From: Dimorphilus gyrociliatus
Taxonomy: Eukaryota; Annelida; Polychaeta; Dinophilidae
DNA length: 52,121 nt
Direction of reading: 5' to 3'
NCBI GenBank assembly: GCA_904063045.1
Contig: CAJFCJ010000060.1
Span: 67,228-119,348, forward strand
Within the stretch, counting starts at the first letter, position 1, and each line of letters begins with the position of its first letter. This document shows positions 20,387 to 31,789 of the stretch, piece after piece. The notes below the pieces were generated by a model. The model saw nothing but the letters and a program-made list of their open reading frames with translations. It did not search any database and was not told the origin of the DNA. The position numbers and the translations under genes are program-made.

Positions 20387-23300
20387 TTAAATAGAATTAT
20401 GTTGTTTCTCAACTTTATCCCTTTCCTTTAAAATATATTTAATAAAATGTCCAAAAGTAAAACTATCATTTTTCATGTCATTAATATTCATATTCTTCTT
20501 GAACTTTAGGTCAGTTAAAGTAAAATCTTTTGTGAATCTCCCCTGATAAGGAAAAAATTTATGAAGACTGTGAAACAATACATTTTAATGAAATGATAAA
20601 CCTGTAGAATTTTGAAATGTTGACAATGTCCACAATCAATTGACATTGAATTTTTATTGATTATGACAATTTCTTTACAGATTTGTTTTATGCAAATAAA
20701 ATATTGACAGTTTTTAAAGAATTTTTCATTCATTCTAAAACTTTTGTAATGTTTATCAATATAAATTTCTTGTTGAATGTTTGTTACAATTCTTGCTAAT
20801 TGAACAAATGTTTTATATATTAAAGCAAAATATGTATATTGTATCAAAATGTTTAAAAAAAAGAGTTTTAATTTCCTGAAAATTTTCTTGTTCTCTATTT
20901 TGCTTACCATTCGTTATTTTCTCATTTAATGATTGTCTATTAAAAAGAGAGAGAAAATTGGGAAAATTATTGAACATTTTTAAAAAAATAATAAATAAAA
21001 AACCAACATTGCCAGTGTAGACTTTAATTTGGAAAATTTTAATTTTAGTCGTATCTCCATTATGAAATAAATATATGGGTTAACAACAGCTGCTAGTGGC
21101 ACAAGACATCCAATAATTGAATTGTAAATATTGTTGTTGATATTCAATTCAATGGTTATAGAAATAAAAGCTGAAATTGAAAAGATATCGGCTGAAAGAA
21201 TGGAAAAACCAATGACAAACCTAAAATACATATTGGTGTCCAACATAACAGATAGGAAAAGACCAATACGTAATTGATTTTTGAAAGTGTTCTAGTGCAT
21301 TTGTAATACTGATTAGTCATCATCTTCTTTCTTGAATAATTAATTGAAATGAACATAATGCCATATATGACAAATATCAGGATGCTAATTGGAAACATCA
21401 TTACACCAAATATTATAAATGAATATATCCAGCCATCGCTTTTATCGCTTCTGATGTAGATATTTAAGCATATTGGTGTTTTTGAAAAGAAATCCTTATG
21501 AAAAAGACAAAATAAATCATACGTTTTCAAGTTAGAAAAGAAAGAAACGTAAAAAGTGGATGATGGTGGAGGTGTCTACTGCTTTATTGAAAGTAACGCT
21601 TTTCAATTAATTTAAGCCTATCACAGCCGCAAAACTAATATATTAGCAAACGGCAATGGAAACTTTCTCCAACACCCACCAAAATACTGGTACTGGAAAT
21701 AAGATTGGTGGAATAATTGCAATCGATGCTGCTAGAAGAAATGCTAAACAAGAAATTAGATATTGGTATTCTTTAGCTTTACTAGTTTTGAATGGTTGTA
21801 AAACTATTTCCAGCCTTTCAATTGACATGAATAAAACATTAGTTATTGAAAAAATCAATGAAAATGACATAATTGATCCAAGTATTTGACATAGTAAACC
21901 CTTTCTCCAGTTTTCTTCCCTTTCTAAATAATCATCTCCTGAAAAGTATACGTCAGCAATACATATTGACATTGTATAAAACGATGATAAAAAATCAGCC
22001 ATTGAAATATTGAAACGATAACTTCTAGACATTTGCTTATTCTTAAAAATAGTAAAAAGTATAGCAATAATATTGCTACAAACACCAGAAATGGAGAAAC
22101 TCCAACTAATGAATCTCAAGATATTTGAATAGATAAAGGTGTGACAAGTTAAAAACAATGGCGGATTTGGTAAACAATCAACACTTTGAAAAATATTGTA
22201 TTTTGAAATTAAACAACAAATTTGATATTGTTGACTTTGAACAATTCTAATATTTTTCAACCCTTTTACTGCTATTGTTAAGTGTTTTAAATGTATTTTT
22301 GTCATATTTAAATAGATTTCTTGCAGTGAGAAATGATTAAAAATATTGACATTCAAACTTTTTATTCTACAATTAATTAATTTCAATATTTTTAGTTTTT
22401 TTAATTTTTTCAAATCTTTTAAATTCAATTGAGTAATATTTGAAAATGACAAATTTAAAGATAATAAATTTTGGCAGTTATATTTAAATAAATGTTTTAA
22501 AACTATTATTTTCAATCAATTTTAATTCAATTACATTTGCAATTGATTTTACATTCCATTCTTTCAAATGATTATTCTTTTCTACTGAAAATACTATTAA
22601 TCCATTTGAATTTAATTCTTTTTTGTATAAAAAATTTCCAGATATTGATAATCTTTTTATATACTTTGTTATTTGATTAATGATTACTGCAGGTACATTT
22701 CCTTTTAGGTTACATTCCATATTATATTTAGGATGAACTGTGCATTCTTTATTTGTAAGATTGTTTTGAGTAGGGTCAGGGTAGCTTGCATTACATAACA
22801 ATTCATCAGAAGCTCTCCTACAGTCTACAATACCATTGCACAGTTTCTCTTCTGGAAGGTATAGGTATTCATTTTTACACTTAAAAAAGCCTTTGACTAA
22901 ATTCATTTCATATTCATTTCTTCAATCCCTATCGCTTTCCCTTTTCTCCATAAGTAGAAGAAAATACATTCACCTTCTACTGTACGGCAGCTGTATTCGT
23001 CATCTCCGTATAAACAGTGATTCACTCCATCGCAAACATTTTCAATAGGAATGCAATAGCCTTCCAGATAGCATTTGTAATGGTTTGAGGAGCATTTTAA
23101 TTCTTTGCACAAGTAGCTGTATGGTCTTGATATCAAGTGTCCCTTTCCATCAAATTCTATATCGCATTTCCAAAATTGTTCTTTGCACACACTTTCGGTG
23201 AAATCCGAAGAACTAGTTTCACACCCAGATTCGTCATACAAACAATCTGGAATTCCATTGCAACGAAGATGGTGTTCATAACACAATCCATCACAGACAA

Positions 23301-23533
23301 ACTGACTATTCTTATTACATTCTTTATCATAGATAACATACTTTAGATTAGTGGAAAAATAATTAAGCAAAAGGAGTAGAAACCTTTCTTTACTTGATCA
23401 ATTAGAGCATCGGATCTTTGACATATTTCATCAGTCTTATCAAAACAATCGTGACGACCATCACAAACTTTATATCTTTCGATGCATTGTCCATTATTGC
23501 ACAAGATACTAGAGAATCGTAAAGACAATAGAG

Positions 23534-23582
<49 letters not shown>

Positions 23583-26017
23583 AGAAATAATATTCCTACC
23601 TGATTTTTGAATTACCGATAGGTTGATCTAAATTTGTTTAAATATGGAAAAAAAAGGTTGCTGTCAATTAGTGGAATGTTGGTTTTTGATTTTTTGATAT
23701 TTTATTATACAAACTACAAAATTCTTCGTCAGAATTATCGAAACAATCTGATACATGATCACATACACTTGTATATTTGACAGTTTGATTTGTTTTAAAA
23801 CATGAAAATGTATTCTGTTGTTGTTGTAAACAATCCTTTTCATCGTCGTTCGTCAAACAATCATTTTCACCATCGCAAACATAAATTGAATTGATACAAA
23901 TGCCACTTTGTTCACAGAGAAAAAAGTCAAAGTTACATTCTATTTCATTTAAATCTTGTTTTGGTAGTGAATTTCTTAAATCTTTTGCTGGAAATATTAA
24001 TTCAACGTGTTCTTAACTTGATTAAAAGTTTTTAAACAACTAACCATCTAAAGTATGACAAATGATAATATTATCCTTTAAACCCTGTTCAGAACCATAA
24101 AGAAATAAACTGTATGATGGTCCAGACCTAAATGAAGAGTTATTTAAATATTTAAATAAGTTAGCATGTTAGTTATTATTTTTATTAAATAGTTTACAAA
24201 ATGTTGTATTCAAATTTTAAAGAATTTAATTTGTTGGATAAAGTTAAATGATTAGCAGAGTTTTCTAAAATTGGACATTTCATATCATTTTGTGGATAAA
24301 ATTGATTGGGAAAAACTAGTTTAAGCATGTAACTACTACTAGTAACCATAGTCAATTGATTTTCATCATTTTTTCTATAATTTACATCTAAACAACAAGA
24401 AAAATTGTGAACAAAATTTCAATAGATTTATTTAAAATACTTGAAATCAATATCAATTCTTCTTCAGATTGATGATCCTTAGAATTGTGTTTTATATTAC
24501 CAAATATAAAGGCTAGAAGAAGTTTATTCTTTGTTGGAAAATCAGTTAGTGTCAAATTCCTACTCAGACAAATCTTTTCCATTTCATTAGTTGAATATGA
24601 TCTTTGGGAAAAGATAACAATATAGCATACATGTTCAAAATGGATCATTGTATCCTTTGGACAATTGATAACTTTTCGGATTGTTGTAATGTTTAAAGGG
24701 TTAGATAATTTATTATATTAGATATTGTTTAGTTAATACCTTTGTTTGTACATTTCATTAATAGTCCTTTACCATTGATCATGTGTTTTATCCTATTTTC
24801 AGGGTAAGAAGACAATGAGAGAGAGAGAGAGAGGAAACATTTACTTACTTTCCTCTAAATTTTGGTTGTAATTCACAATCCTCAAAATTAGTGTTTGTAT
24901 TGTTGCATTTTATATTTGAAAGAGCAAAACTATAAGTTTCCTTTATGGGAAAATAACTTTCTTCGGAATGTTCATAAATTGTTCCAGAAATAAAACCAAT
25001 ATGCTTACAAATAACTTGAATTTCATGAAATCTTAAATTTTCAATAATGTAATATATGCTATTTTTTAAAATTTCAACTTGTCCAATCACTTCTCCACTT
25101 TGTTGTGGCATATTTAATTTTGGTAATACCTTGACAAATTGAAAATATGGCTCTAAAATATTTGAAAATATCTTTAAATAATCATTAAATAATCTTAAAA
25201 AATTACTAGAGCCTTTGTATTCCTTTCCTTTGCATATACATTTTTCTACAAAGCGTAAATTTTGTGTCCTTTCTCTAGATTTTTCAAAATTATTTTTTTA
25301 GCTGTTAGACACAAAACGGCGAGAATTTTCGGGGTGACCCTAATATATATATATTTATATAACCTTCTAATTCAGAATAAGTACACACAATTGATTTACT
25401 CAAGCCTTCCCTTTTACTATCAGTTATATTCATTGAGTAGTTACCATTGAGAATTATATCAACAGAAGTATTTTTAATATTCAATGGAAAATTAATTGCC
25501 AATTCACTCATTCTACACAAATATTTAGTTTGTTTAGATGAATTAATTCTAAATACATTATTCTTCCATCTTGCAAAAAGTTCATAAAAACCATTACCAG
25601 TTAAATGTTGTTTTGTTTATTTGAATTGCAAAATATTGCAAAACATGTTATTTAAGTGAGTAAAATATCTCTTTTAAATGTGCACTCAGTAAATATATGT
25701 AATTTAAGAAGATTACTATTTACATTTTTAATTAACATTTAATATGTAAAGTTTAACAATAACAAGACACCTATAATATATTGTATTACTTTTTAAATTA
25801 ATATTATTAAGTCTAAACTATTTTTAAGGTTAAACAAAACTGAAAGAATTCTACAAGTTTGGTGTGTAGTGTCCGGAGTATGAAGAAAAGTTGTGTACCT
25901 AGTTGTATATGTGATTGTAGGAATTTCTGGCTCGTCACAATTATATTCATCTTTATTGTTATAAACAGTCAGAGTACTAAGCGCAAACAAAGAACTATAG
26001 AGTACTGTAACTTGCAT
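20387..26017 (-). CDS. Receptor C: SRCR / C-type-lectin / 6 LDLa / LRR / 7TM / kinase-like tail (one frameshift)
   Basis: Manual exons: 25899-26017, 25364-25569, 25207-25245, 24849-25152, 24740-24792, 24441-24671, 24198-24387, 24045-24127, 23715-23987, 23600-23627, 23384-23508, 22974-23321, about 21694-22896, 21221-21494, 21008-21191, 20908-20936, 20602-20795, 20387-20542. All phases agree except for one surplus base near 22490. Order: signal peptide (VTVLYSSLFALSTLTVY); SRCR (VICKHIGFISGTIYE); CTLD start (NCPKDTMIHFEHVCYIVIF); LDLa modules (e.g. CDGENDCLTNDDEKDC, CNGIVDCRRASDELLC); LRRs; and a 7TM with SIERLEI at TM3, SYLLCWTPI at TM6 and NPYIYF at TM7. A tail with LTDLKFKKN...FTFGHFIKYI aligns with receptor F. 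Likely a plasma-membrane sensor coupled to G protein; ligand unknown. The frameshift at about 22490 (FKTFI to FKYNCQN) may be an assembly error or decay. Confidence 0.75.
23541..23579. repeat. (GA)n microsatellite in an intron of receptor C
   Basis: About 19 GA dinucleotides lie in the intron between the 28-nt and 125-nt LDLa exons of receptor C. On the transcribed strand this is a CT tract upstream of the acceptor. Confidence 0.9.
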
Positions 26018-26041
26018 AGATTAAAAAGATTGTGTTTGTAA

Positions 26042-26606
26042 TCAGATACTGAAAAAGATTTTGAGAGATTGAGTAAAATTCTTACCAAGAGTTGTTGTAG
26101 AAGGTGTATATTATTCTCATTCTTTCAACTAGGCTAGTGTGGAGTAAAAATGTCTAGATTAACAGGAACTAATCACAATAAGTAAAACAAGGTCAGACAG
26201 AGAAGTTTCTCTTAACAACAAGAGAATAATATGCTTGAACTTTTTCCAAACAGTCAATGATCACGTGAATGATCACGTGAAAACATGAAGAGATGAGCTC
26301 TGTTCATACTGTTGTATGAGATTGAAAGATGAAAATCTGTTTGAAATCTTCCTAAGAAAAGATTAACCCTAACCTGAACATGCTTCGCAGTTATATAACC
26401 AGACCTTTAATTAATGAAATGTTTGTATATCATAAGATTTCAGGAGAAAAAAATCATTATCATTTCAAATTTTCTTAAATATAGGCCTACATAAATCTGA
26501 GGTGTTTCACTAGGAGGAGCCACAAGTCAAAAGATACAATAATCTACAGCTCAAACCAAAAAACACGAAAAGGAAATTAACATCGAGAGTAGTTTTTCAA
26601 ATAGAA
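26042..26606. other. Spacer upstream of receptor C with a dispersed repeat
   Basis: Holds a doubled E-box-like unit (GATCACGTGAAT repeated, about 26261-26280). At 26503-26545 a GAGGTGTTTCACTAGG...GGAGCCACAAGTCAAAAG motif is shared with 37226-37268. No gene is supported. Confidence 0.5.
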
Positions 26607-27430
26607 TTATAAAAAAGAAATATTTAATTTAAATATTGAAATATGAAACACATAAAGCAGAAAATCACAACTCTCCAAGAAGTATTGCCTTGTCTCATAA
26701 AAATTTGGGGTTTCCGTTGAAGCATCTTTTCCTATCACTTTAGTTTTTTTGGGCTCTTTTGTCTTTTGATTTTCCAACTTGGACACCATTGTGATTGGTT
26801 TTTTCTGGGTTAGTTTTAACAAGATTTCTGCTTTCTCAGCAGCTTCATATAGTTCTGCCAATGTTTTACATCTAGGATGTAAGGTGTACACTAAGTGTAG
26901 AATATCCCCTTGTAATCCTCTTTGTAAAACTTCCATCAGTTTCATTTCTTTCATTGTTGCAATCAATTGTGGGTTCATTGGTCTAGGTGGAGAAAACCTT
27001 TTTATCAATTTCTTTGCCCTGTTAACAAGCTGAACCACACTTTCACCATTAATTTGCTTTAAGGTAAACAGTTTCTCCTGATACTCCATAGGATCAAGAT
27101 CAAATTCGTCATGGAGGGCTTTCCATATTTCGTCTACAGTAGGCTCTCCATCAAGAGCTAACACCAAATCCCTAGCAGGATCAGTTAAATAATCTAAAAG
27201 ATTTGCTTTCACGACATCTTCACCAACCCAACCATAAGAATAACATGCCTGATTAAAGTCTTCCTTGAATTTTGAACACTCCCTGCTTCCATCATACAAC
27301 TTAAGGATAGTTATTTGGGGGCAGTCCCAAGCAGCCCTTAATGTTTGAATTAGTGTTGTGATATTGCTGGGGTTGAAGGATTAGAGTCTGTAATTACCCC
27401 AGTGGCATTTCCATTTCCTCCTTCTGCCAT
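26607..27430 (-). pseudogene. Retrotransposon gag relic, frameshifted and truncated
   Basis: The frame probably starts at the ATG at 27430 (MAEGGNGNATGVITDSN), shifts by one base near 27365, and continues as LIQTLRAAWDCP, YDGSRECSKFKEDF and LFTLKQINGESVVQLVNRAK. This is a typical Ty3/Gypsy-type capsid segment in helical composition. It breaks off around residue 200, with no zinc knuckle, protease, reverse transcriptase or integrase. It lies just downstream of the LTR at 27481-27952 on the same strand. Confidence 0.75.
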
Positions 27431-27480
27431 ATTTACTTTCTCCAAATTTTTTAATAAACCAAAATAATAATTCTGTTAAC

Positions 27481-27952
27481 TGTGCCAAATTTGTACTGCT
27501 CTTGCCTGGCCAATTTATGCATTTGTAAGTTACAACAATACTGATTCTACTCAAACCTTTAAACAAATGTTTAAATTAAAATGATTTATTCAAAATAATA
27601 ATACTTAAGCAAGTAGCAATATGAGAGTTCAATAGCAGAGTAGATAGTTCATAATAGCAGGTTGCCAAACTATCAAACTGTCTTTCAATGTTGAGGAGTA
27701 GATGGATGGCTGCCAAATTGTGTAGTTCATATTTATGTTTAGTAACAGAATGTTACAAGGTTCAACATTTAGGAAGGTTAATTGAATTATAACTTGGCCA
27801 TACCTTAACTGGTAATTAAAATGAGCCTTCAAGTTGACTAATCAAACCTGTGTTAGCATTTTCTTATTTTCTTTGCATAGGTTTTAAGAGGTACATGTAT
27901 AAGTTGCATAGAGTAGTATAGTTCAAGCATACAGTATAACCAAAGTTGTACA
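27481..27952 (-). mobile_element. 5' LTR of the truncated gag element, TATA region deleted
   Basis: Begins TGTACAACTTTGG and ends GGCACA on the minus strand. Homologous to the LTR at 12976-13621 but about 130 nt shorter because the segment holding the TATA box is missing. The downstream gag relic shows this is a 5' LTR. No 3' LTR is nearby. Confidence 0.75.
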
Positions 27953-27995
27953 ATGCATCTTTTTGTAATGTTAAATGTAGCATCTAGAAGAGGGG

Positions 27996-28035
27996 TGAAA
28001 CCATACTTGGTTGAAACTGTACCTAAAAAGAAACA
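27996..28035 (+). repeat. Diverged GGTTAAACCGTACCC iterons
   Basis: GGGTGAAACCATAC followed by TTGAAACTGTACC matches the terminal iterons of the MULE-like element at 31 kb. A decayed element end adjoining the LTR. Confidence 0.4.
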
Positions 28036-28229
28036 TAGTTAATTATTGAAGAAAATTGGGATTCAAATTTCTTTCATTGTTTGAATAAATATGTTTTTTT
28101 CAAAAATCCTGATAGACTTTTCAGGCATAGAAGGAAAAATTATTATAAAACATAGCTGTTTCATGTTATAACCTGACGATTGGCCAGTACTATATATGAA
28201 AATATATTGAGTTGTTAACACACTTCTGG

Positions 28230-28918
28230 AAATTCTTTATACGAAGGGATAGATATAGAGAGTGTAGCGTCGAATTATTATTGGATTAGGACTAGAGAAT
28301 TGAATAAGATTTGTTTTGTTGTAACCGAAAAGGATTACCTGATGGATGTTGAATATAAATTTTCGGATTATGCACTTGATTATCATAAGATTCGACTTGG
28401 TTGTCCATACAGAGGTACAGTAATTTTGAAAACACGAGCACTATAAAATTTGCTCCAGAAAGTTTTCTTAGTCCTTTTGAGTACTTGAACACAGTTGAGT
28501 CGTATAGCAGGATGGAATCCTATAAAAATCTTATGAATGGTCAAACTGAGAATTCCTTGTTCAAAAATCAAATTACCCAATACATTCTCTCCAACACACA
28601 AATCTAGGTATAAGAAAACAATTCTCCACAAGGAGAAAATAGTAATATCTCAAATTCAAAGGGATAATACCAATGACAATTGGGTTAACACATTAAGTCA
28701 CGATTGGAAGTTAACATGGGCTATTTCTATTACACAATAGTTAAATCAGTGCCGAAATGTCAACATCACCAATACAGTTGTTCGCTGATAGATGAGAGTG
28801 GTTTAATGATTAGTCATCAAAGAGGAGCGAAAAATCCTAATAGCATAGGTCATAATCAGCACATAATTTCATTAGAACCTAAGCTATCAACTCAGCTCAT
28901 AGCTACAGAAATTCTATA
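28230..28918 (+). pseudogene. CACHD1 / alpha-2-delta-like (VWA-Cache protein) fragment, frameshifted
   Basis: Coding-like segments lie in successive frames. The first reads SNYYWIRTRELNKICFVVTE and ALDYHKIRLGCPY. After a one-base shift near 28415 comes STIKFAPESFLSPFEYLN. Then in other frames come NWVNTLSHDWKLTWAISIT and VPKCQHHQYSCSLIDESGL, with HIISLEPKLSTQLI. The last two resemble the C-terminal Cache-like region of CACHD1 and calcium-channel alpha-2-delta subunits (Cys-x-x-hydrophobic-D-x-x-G; E-P-x-L). No introns explain the frame changes, so it reads as a pseudogene. Assignment from memory of family motifs only. Confidence 0.45.
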
Positions 28919-29580
28919 GAAAAGCCAATGCTTAAACATCTTAACGTTGAGATATCAATTGTGCTGGAGAGTAAGCATTTTCTTTTCTTTCTCTCCAATC
29001 TGTTCAATATGCTTGAATTTATAGGTTACGCTTAAGAATGACAAACACCAAGGAAGATTTTTTACTATTCAAAAGATAAGAAGGCTATGCTGATTTCTTT
29101 TCATGATAACTGGTAAAATATTTGGATATTTTTGAAAGTATAACTTTATTTTCTAAATTTAAAAACAATAAAAAAAGTCAATTCATTAAACTTTTATTGA
29201 AAATTTTCACACTTATTTTCACCTATAGGATACCATCAATGGAGTGAAACTGTTTTTACCAGAGGGTTAAAGACTGCAAATTAATTGTTGTTTCGGGCTA
29301 TTAGATGGGTGCTTGTCAAAATATATTAAAAAGGTCACAAAGGATAATGATCAATCGTTGCGCATTTGGCATGCTTTTCTGTTACTAATTTTAGTGTTAA
29401 GTTTTAAAATGAACTACACTTTTTTACTTGACACGTTCCAACAAAAAGATAGACACGTGTTAGTGTCTTAATTAGTTTTTGACAAGTACATTTATATAGT
29501 AACAGTAGTTACTTTCAAACTATTTCAGAGTTTTTCCTACAGACGTCTCTTGTTCTAAAAGAAGAGAAAAGAAAAGAATT
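28919..29580. other. Spacer / promoter region of the 29.6-kb GPCR
   Basis: AT-rich. About 50 bases before the GPCR start resemble the flank of its pseudogene at 6.6 kb (CAGACGTCTCTTG versus GACGTTTCTTG), suggesting conserved 5' sequence. Nothing else is supported. Confidence 0.4.
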
Positions 29581-30622
29581 ATGAATAATTCTAGCTATTA
29601 TCCCTCATTTCCAGAGATACCTAGCACGATGGACTGGTATATTGGGATTAGAGTTATTTCATCAATTTGTTTTATTATGGGTATTTTTGGAAATATTGCG
29701 AGTTTTATTATCTTCACCAAAAGTAAGATGAATTCAACAACAACGTCAATTTACCTTCGGTGCTTGGCGATTTCCGATATTCTTAGCTTAATATGTTGGT
29801 TCTTTCTATACATGTTTTATACAATTGAACTAAGGATCTTTAAGAATCATAAAGATATCCTATACTTTTCTTGTATGGCAAAGAATGCATTTGGCAAAAT
29901 GAGCCAACAAACAAATACATTAGTACTCTGCGCAATGACTATCGATAGGAGTCTATTTGTACTTTTTCCAACTAAAGCAAAATCTTTAGCTTCAAAGAAA
30001 CGTACATATTTTATAATATAACATTTTATCGTCTGCAGGCTATTCAACAATTTTTGTCATGTTCAAGAACGTGCTAATTGTTGATAATCCATTCAAAAAT
30101 AATTCTGGACTATACTTTTGTCTAACTAGAAGTGAATCTTGGAAAGTCTATTTTGATAAGATTAATCCAACTTTGGAGATTGTTTTCATGCATTATGCTC
30201 CAGGCATTATTCTTCTTATTACAAACATTCTAATACTGAAGGCATTGATATTGGCTACAAACAAGAGAAAAGAACTTTCCGCAACTGCAAATACTAAGGA
30301 AGATACGAAAGGTCGAAATTCATCAATTATTCTTCTTATAATATCAACATACACCATTCTCTCTTCAATACCAGCAATAGCACTATACATCTATGTGAGC
30401 TATTATTTGAAGAATCCATCAACGGAAGATGTTGCCTTTTTGAAAAAAGGAGCCCTCCTGTCGGAAGTTACTGTCAAATCAAATTCCGCTTTCAATTTTT
30501 ACTTTTACTGTTTAAGTGGAAGAAAATTTAGAAGTGAATTTCTCTTTTTATTCAAAAAGAAGCTAATTAAAGATCAAAATTCACAATTCAAATCAATATC
30601 AAAAACACAATCATCCAAGTAG
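29581..30622 (+). pseudogene. Rhodopsin-family GPCR with a single frameshift in TM4
   Basis: The frame starts MNNSSYYPSFPEIPSTMDWY and passes TM1 (FIMGIFGNIASFIIF), TM2 (SIYLRCLAISDIL, with the conserved LAxxD) and TM3 ending LCAMTIDRSLFVLFP (DRS for DRY). It stops at TAA 30019-30021. One base later the second frame gives NILSSAGYSTIFVMF (TM4), TM5 (IVFMHYAPGIILLI), TM6 (IILLIISTYTILSSIPAI) and TM7 ending SAFNFYFYCLSGRKF. Only one surplus base (about 30019) separates two intact halves. The style (SIYLRCLAISD, F-x-FYC-LSGRKFR) matches large lineage-specific orphan GPCR sets of lophotrochozoans. A very recent pseudogene or a sequencing error; a paralogue is collapsed at 6.3 kb. Confidence 0.75.
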
Positions 30623-31005
30623 CAGATTATCTATTTGTTTTGCTTTTTGGAGCATAATGTATTGCCTCATTTTTAAATGGATATAATACACTTTATAGAG
30701 TATACTTGAGCAAATTATAAACCTTTTTACGGCTAGGAAATACTCAATTTCATTTATTCTTACCGAAATTAAGGCTTAACGAAAGGTTAAGGACTAGACA
30801 GGAGAAATAACTTTATGCACTGTGTGGTTAGGCCTAACGTAAAAATTCAGAAAATACACATTTTTACTTGAAATTAAATGATAAGCTAATCATAGAATTT
30901 GGCAAACTGAATGAAGACTTATTTCTCCTTCCGGATAGGGTGTCAGTAATGTAGTATCAAATTGGTTCTTGTTCCGTTGTTCTCTGTCCCCTAATTCTGT
31001 CTTGA
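30623..31005. other. Gene-free spacer
   Basis: 3' flank of the GPCR. AT-rich, with no exon or repeat recognised. Confidence 0.5.
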
Positions 31006-31771
31006 GGCATTGGGGTAAACCGTACCCGGGTTAAACCGTACCTATTTTTTATTTAATATACTGTATATGTTTATTAAACTTGTGATAATGAAATCTATGT
31101 TATACTGATACAATGTATATAGGCAAATATATAAAGATACATTTATCTAAAAAATTAAAAGAATGAAAAATGAAATGAAAAGAAAAAGAGAATATGAAAT
31201 GTAGGTAAAATCTATGGAGCATATACAGTATATCAGATGTTTTTTAGCAATAATTCATCTGCTAATATTTTTCCTAGTTTGTATTCATCCCAAATGTCAA
31301 ATATTTGTTTTTCTCTCTCCACATTCCTTTTTCCCTGATATCTATATTTTTGTTTATTAGACATCACCTTTTCATAGATAATCATCCACTAATATGTAGA
31401 ATGAGCCTTTTGAATGCACTTGACTATTCATCCTGTTGTGCCAACCCTCCACACTATTATTTGTTCTAATTGATAGATCAAACACTGACCAATTTTCAGG
31501 TTTCCACATAGAATTACATATCCATGTATTTTCAAAATACAACAGTAGGTCAGCCAATTTCTATTGCTCCAAAAGTTCAGACTTCAGTCTACCAAATGTT
31601 GAAATGATGATATCAGATGGCAGAATACACACACATATATATAATATCTATATATAATATTAAGATATATATATTAAATTAACAATGGGTACGGTTTAAC
31701 CCGGGTACAGTTTAACCTGGGTACGGTTTAACCCTGTAGTGGGTACGGTTTAACCCAGGTACGGTTTCACC
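31006..31771 (-). mobile_element. MULE-like element with iterated terminal inverted repeats and transposase relic
   Basis: The left end (31006-31051) and right end (31684-31771) are inverted repeats built of GGTTAAACCGTACCC units, two on the left and five on the right. Between them a minus-strand frame (31372-31557) reads ENTWICNSMW, then RTNNSVEGWHNRMN. TNN-x-VEGWHNR is a signature of the C-terminal part of MULE-type transposases that accompany FLYWCH fingers. Most of the transposase is gone. Flanking direct repeats are not evident. Diverged ends of related elements lie at 14.1 and 28.0 kb. Confidence 0.6.
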
Positions 31772-31789
31772 TGCTCCCATATACCTTAT

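Noticed and set aside
23541-23579. GA repeat as a regulatory GAGA element
   Set aside because: Located in an intron of receptor C and a plain microsatellite; similar GA tracts recur at 24.82 and 42.07 kb without gene-start context.
13621-27481. A single 15-kb LTR element bounded by the two LTR copies
   Set aside because: The interval contains host genes, other transposons and no pol region; the LTRs differ by large indels and belong to separate insertions.
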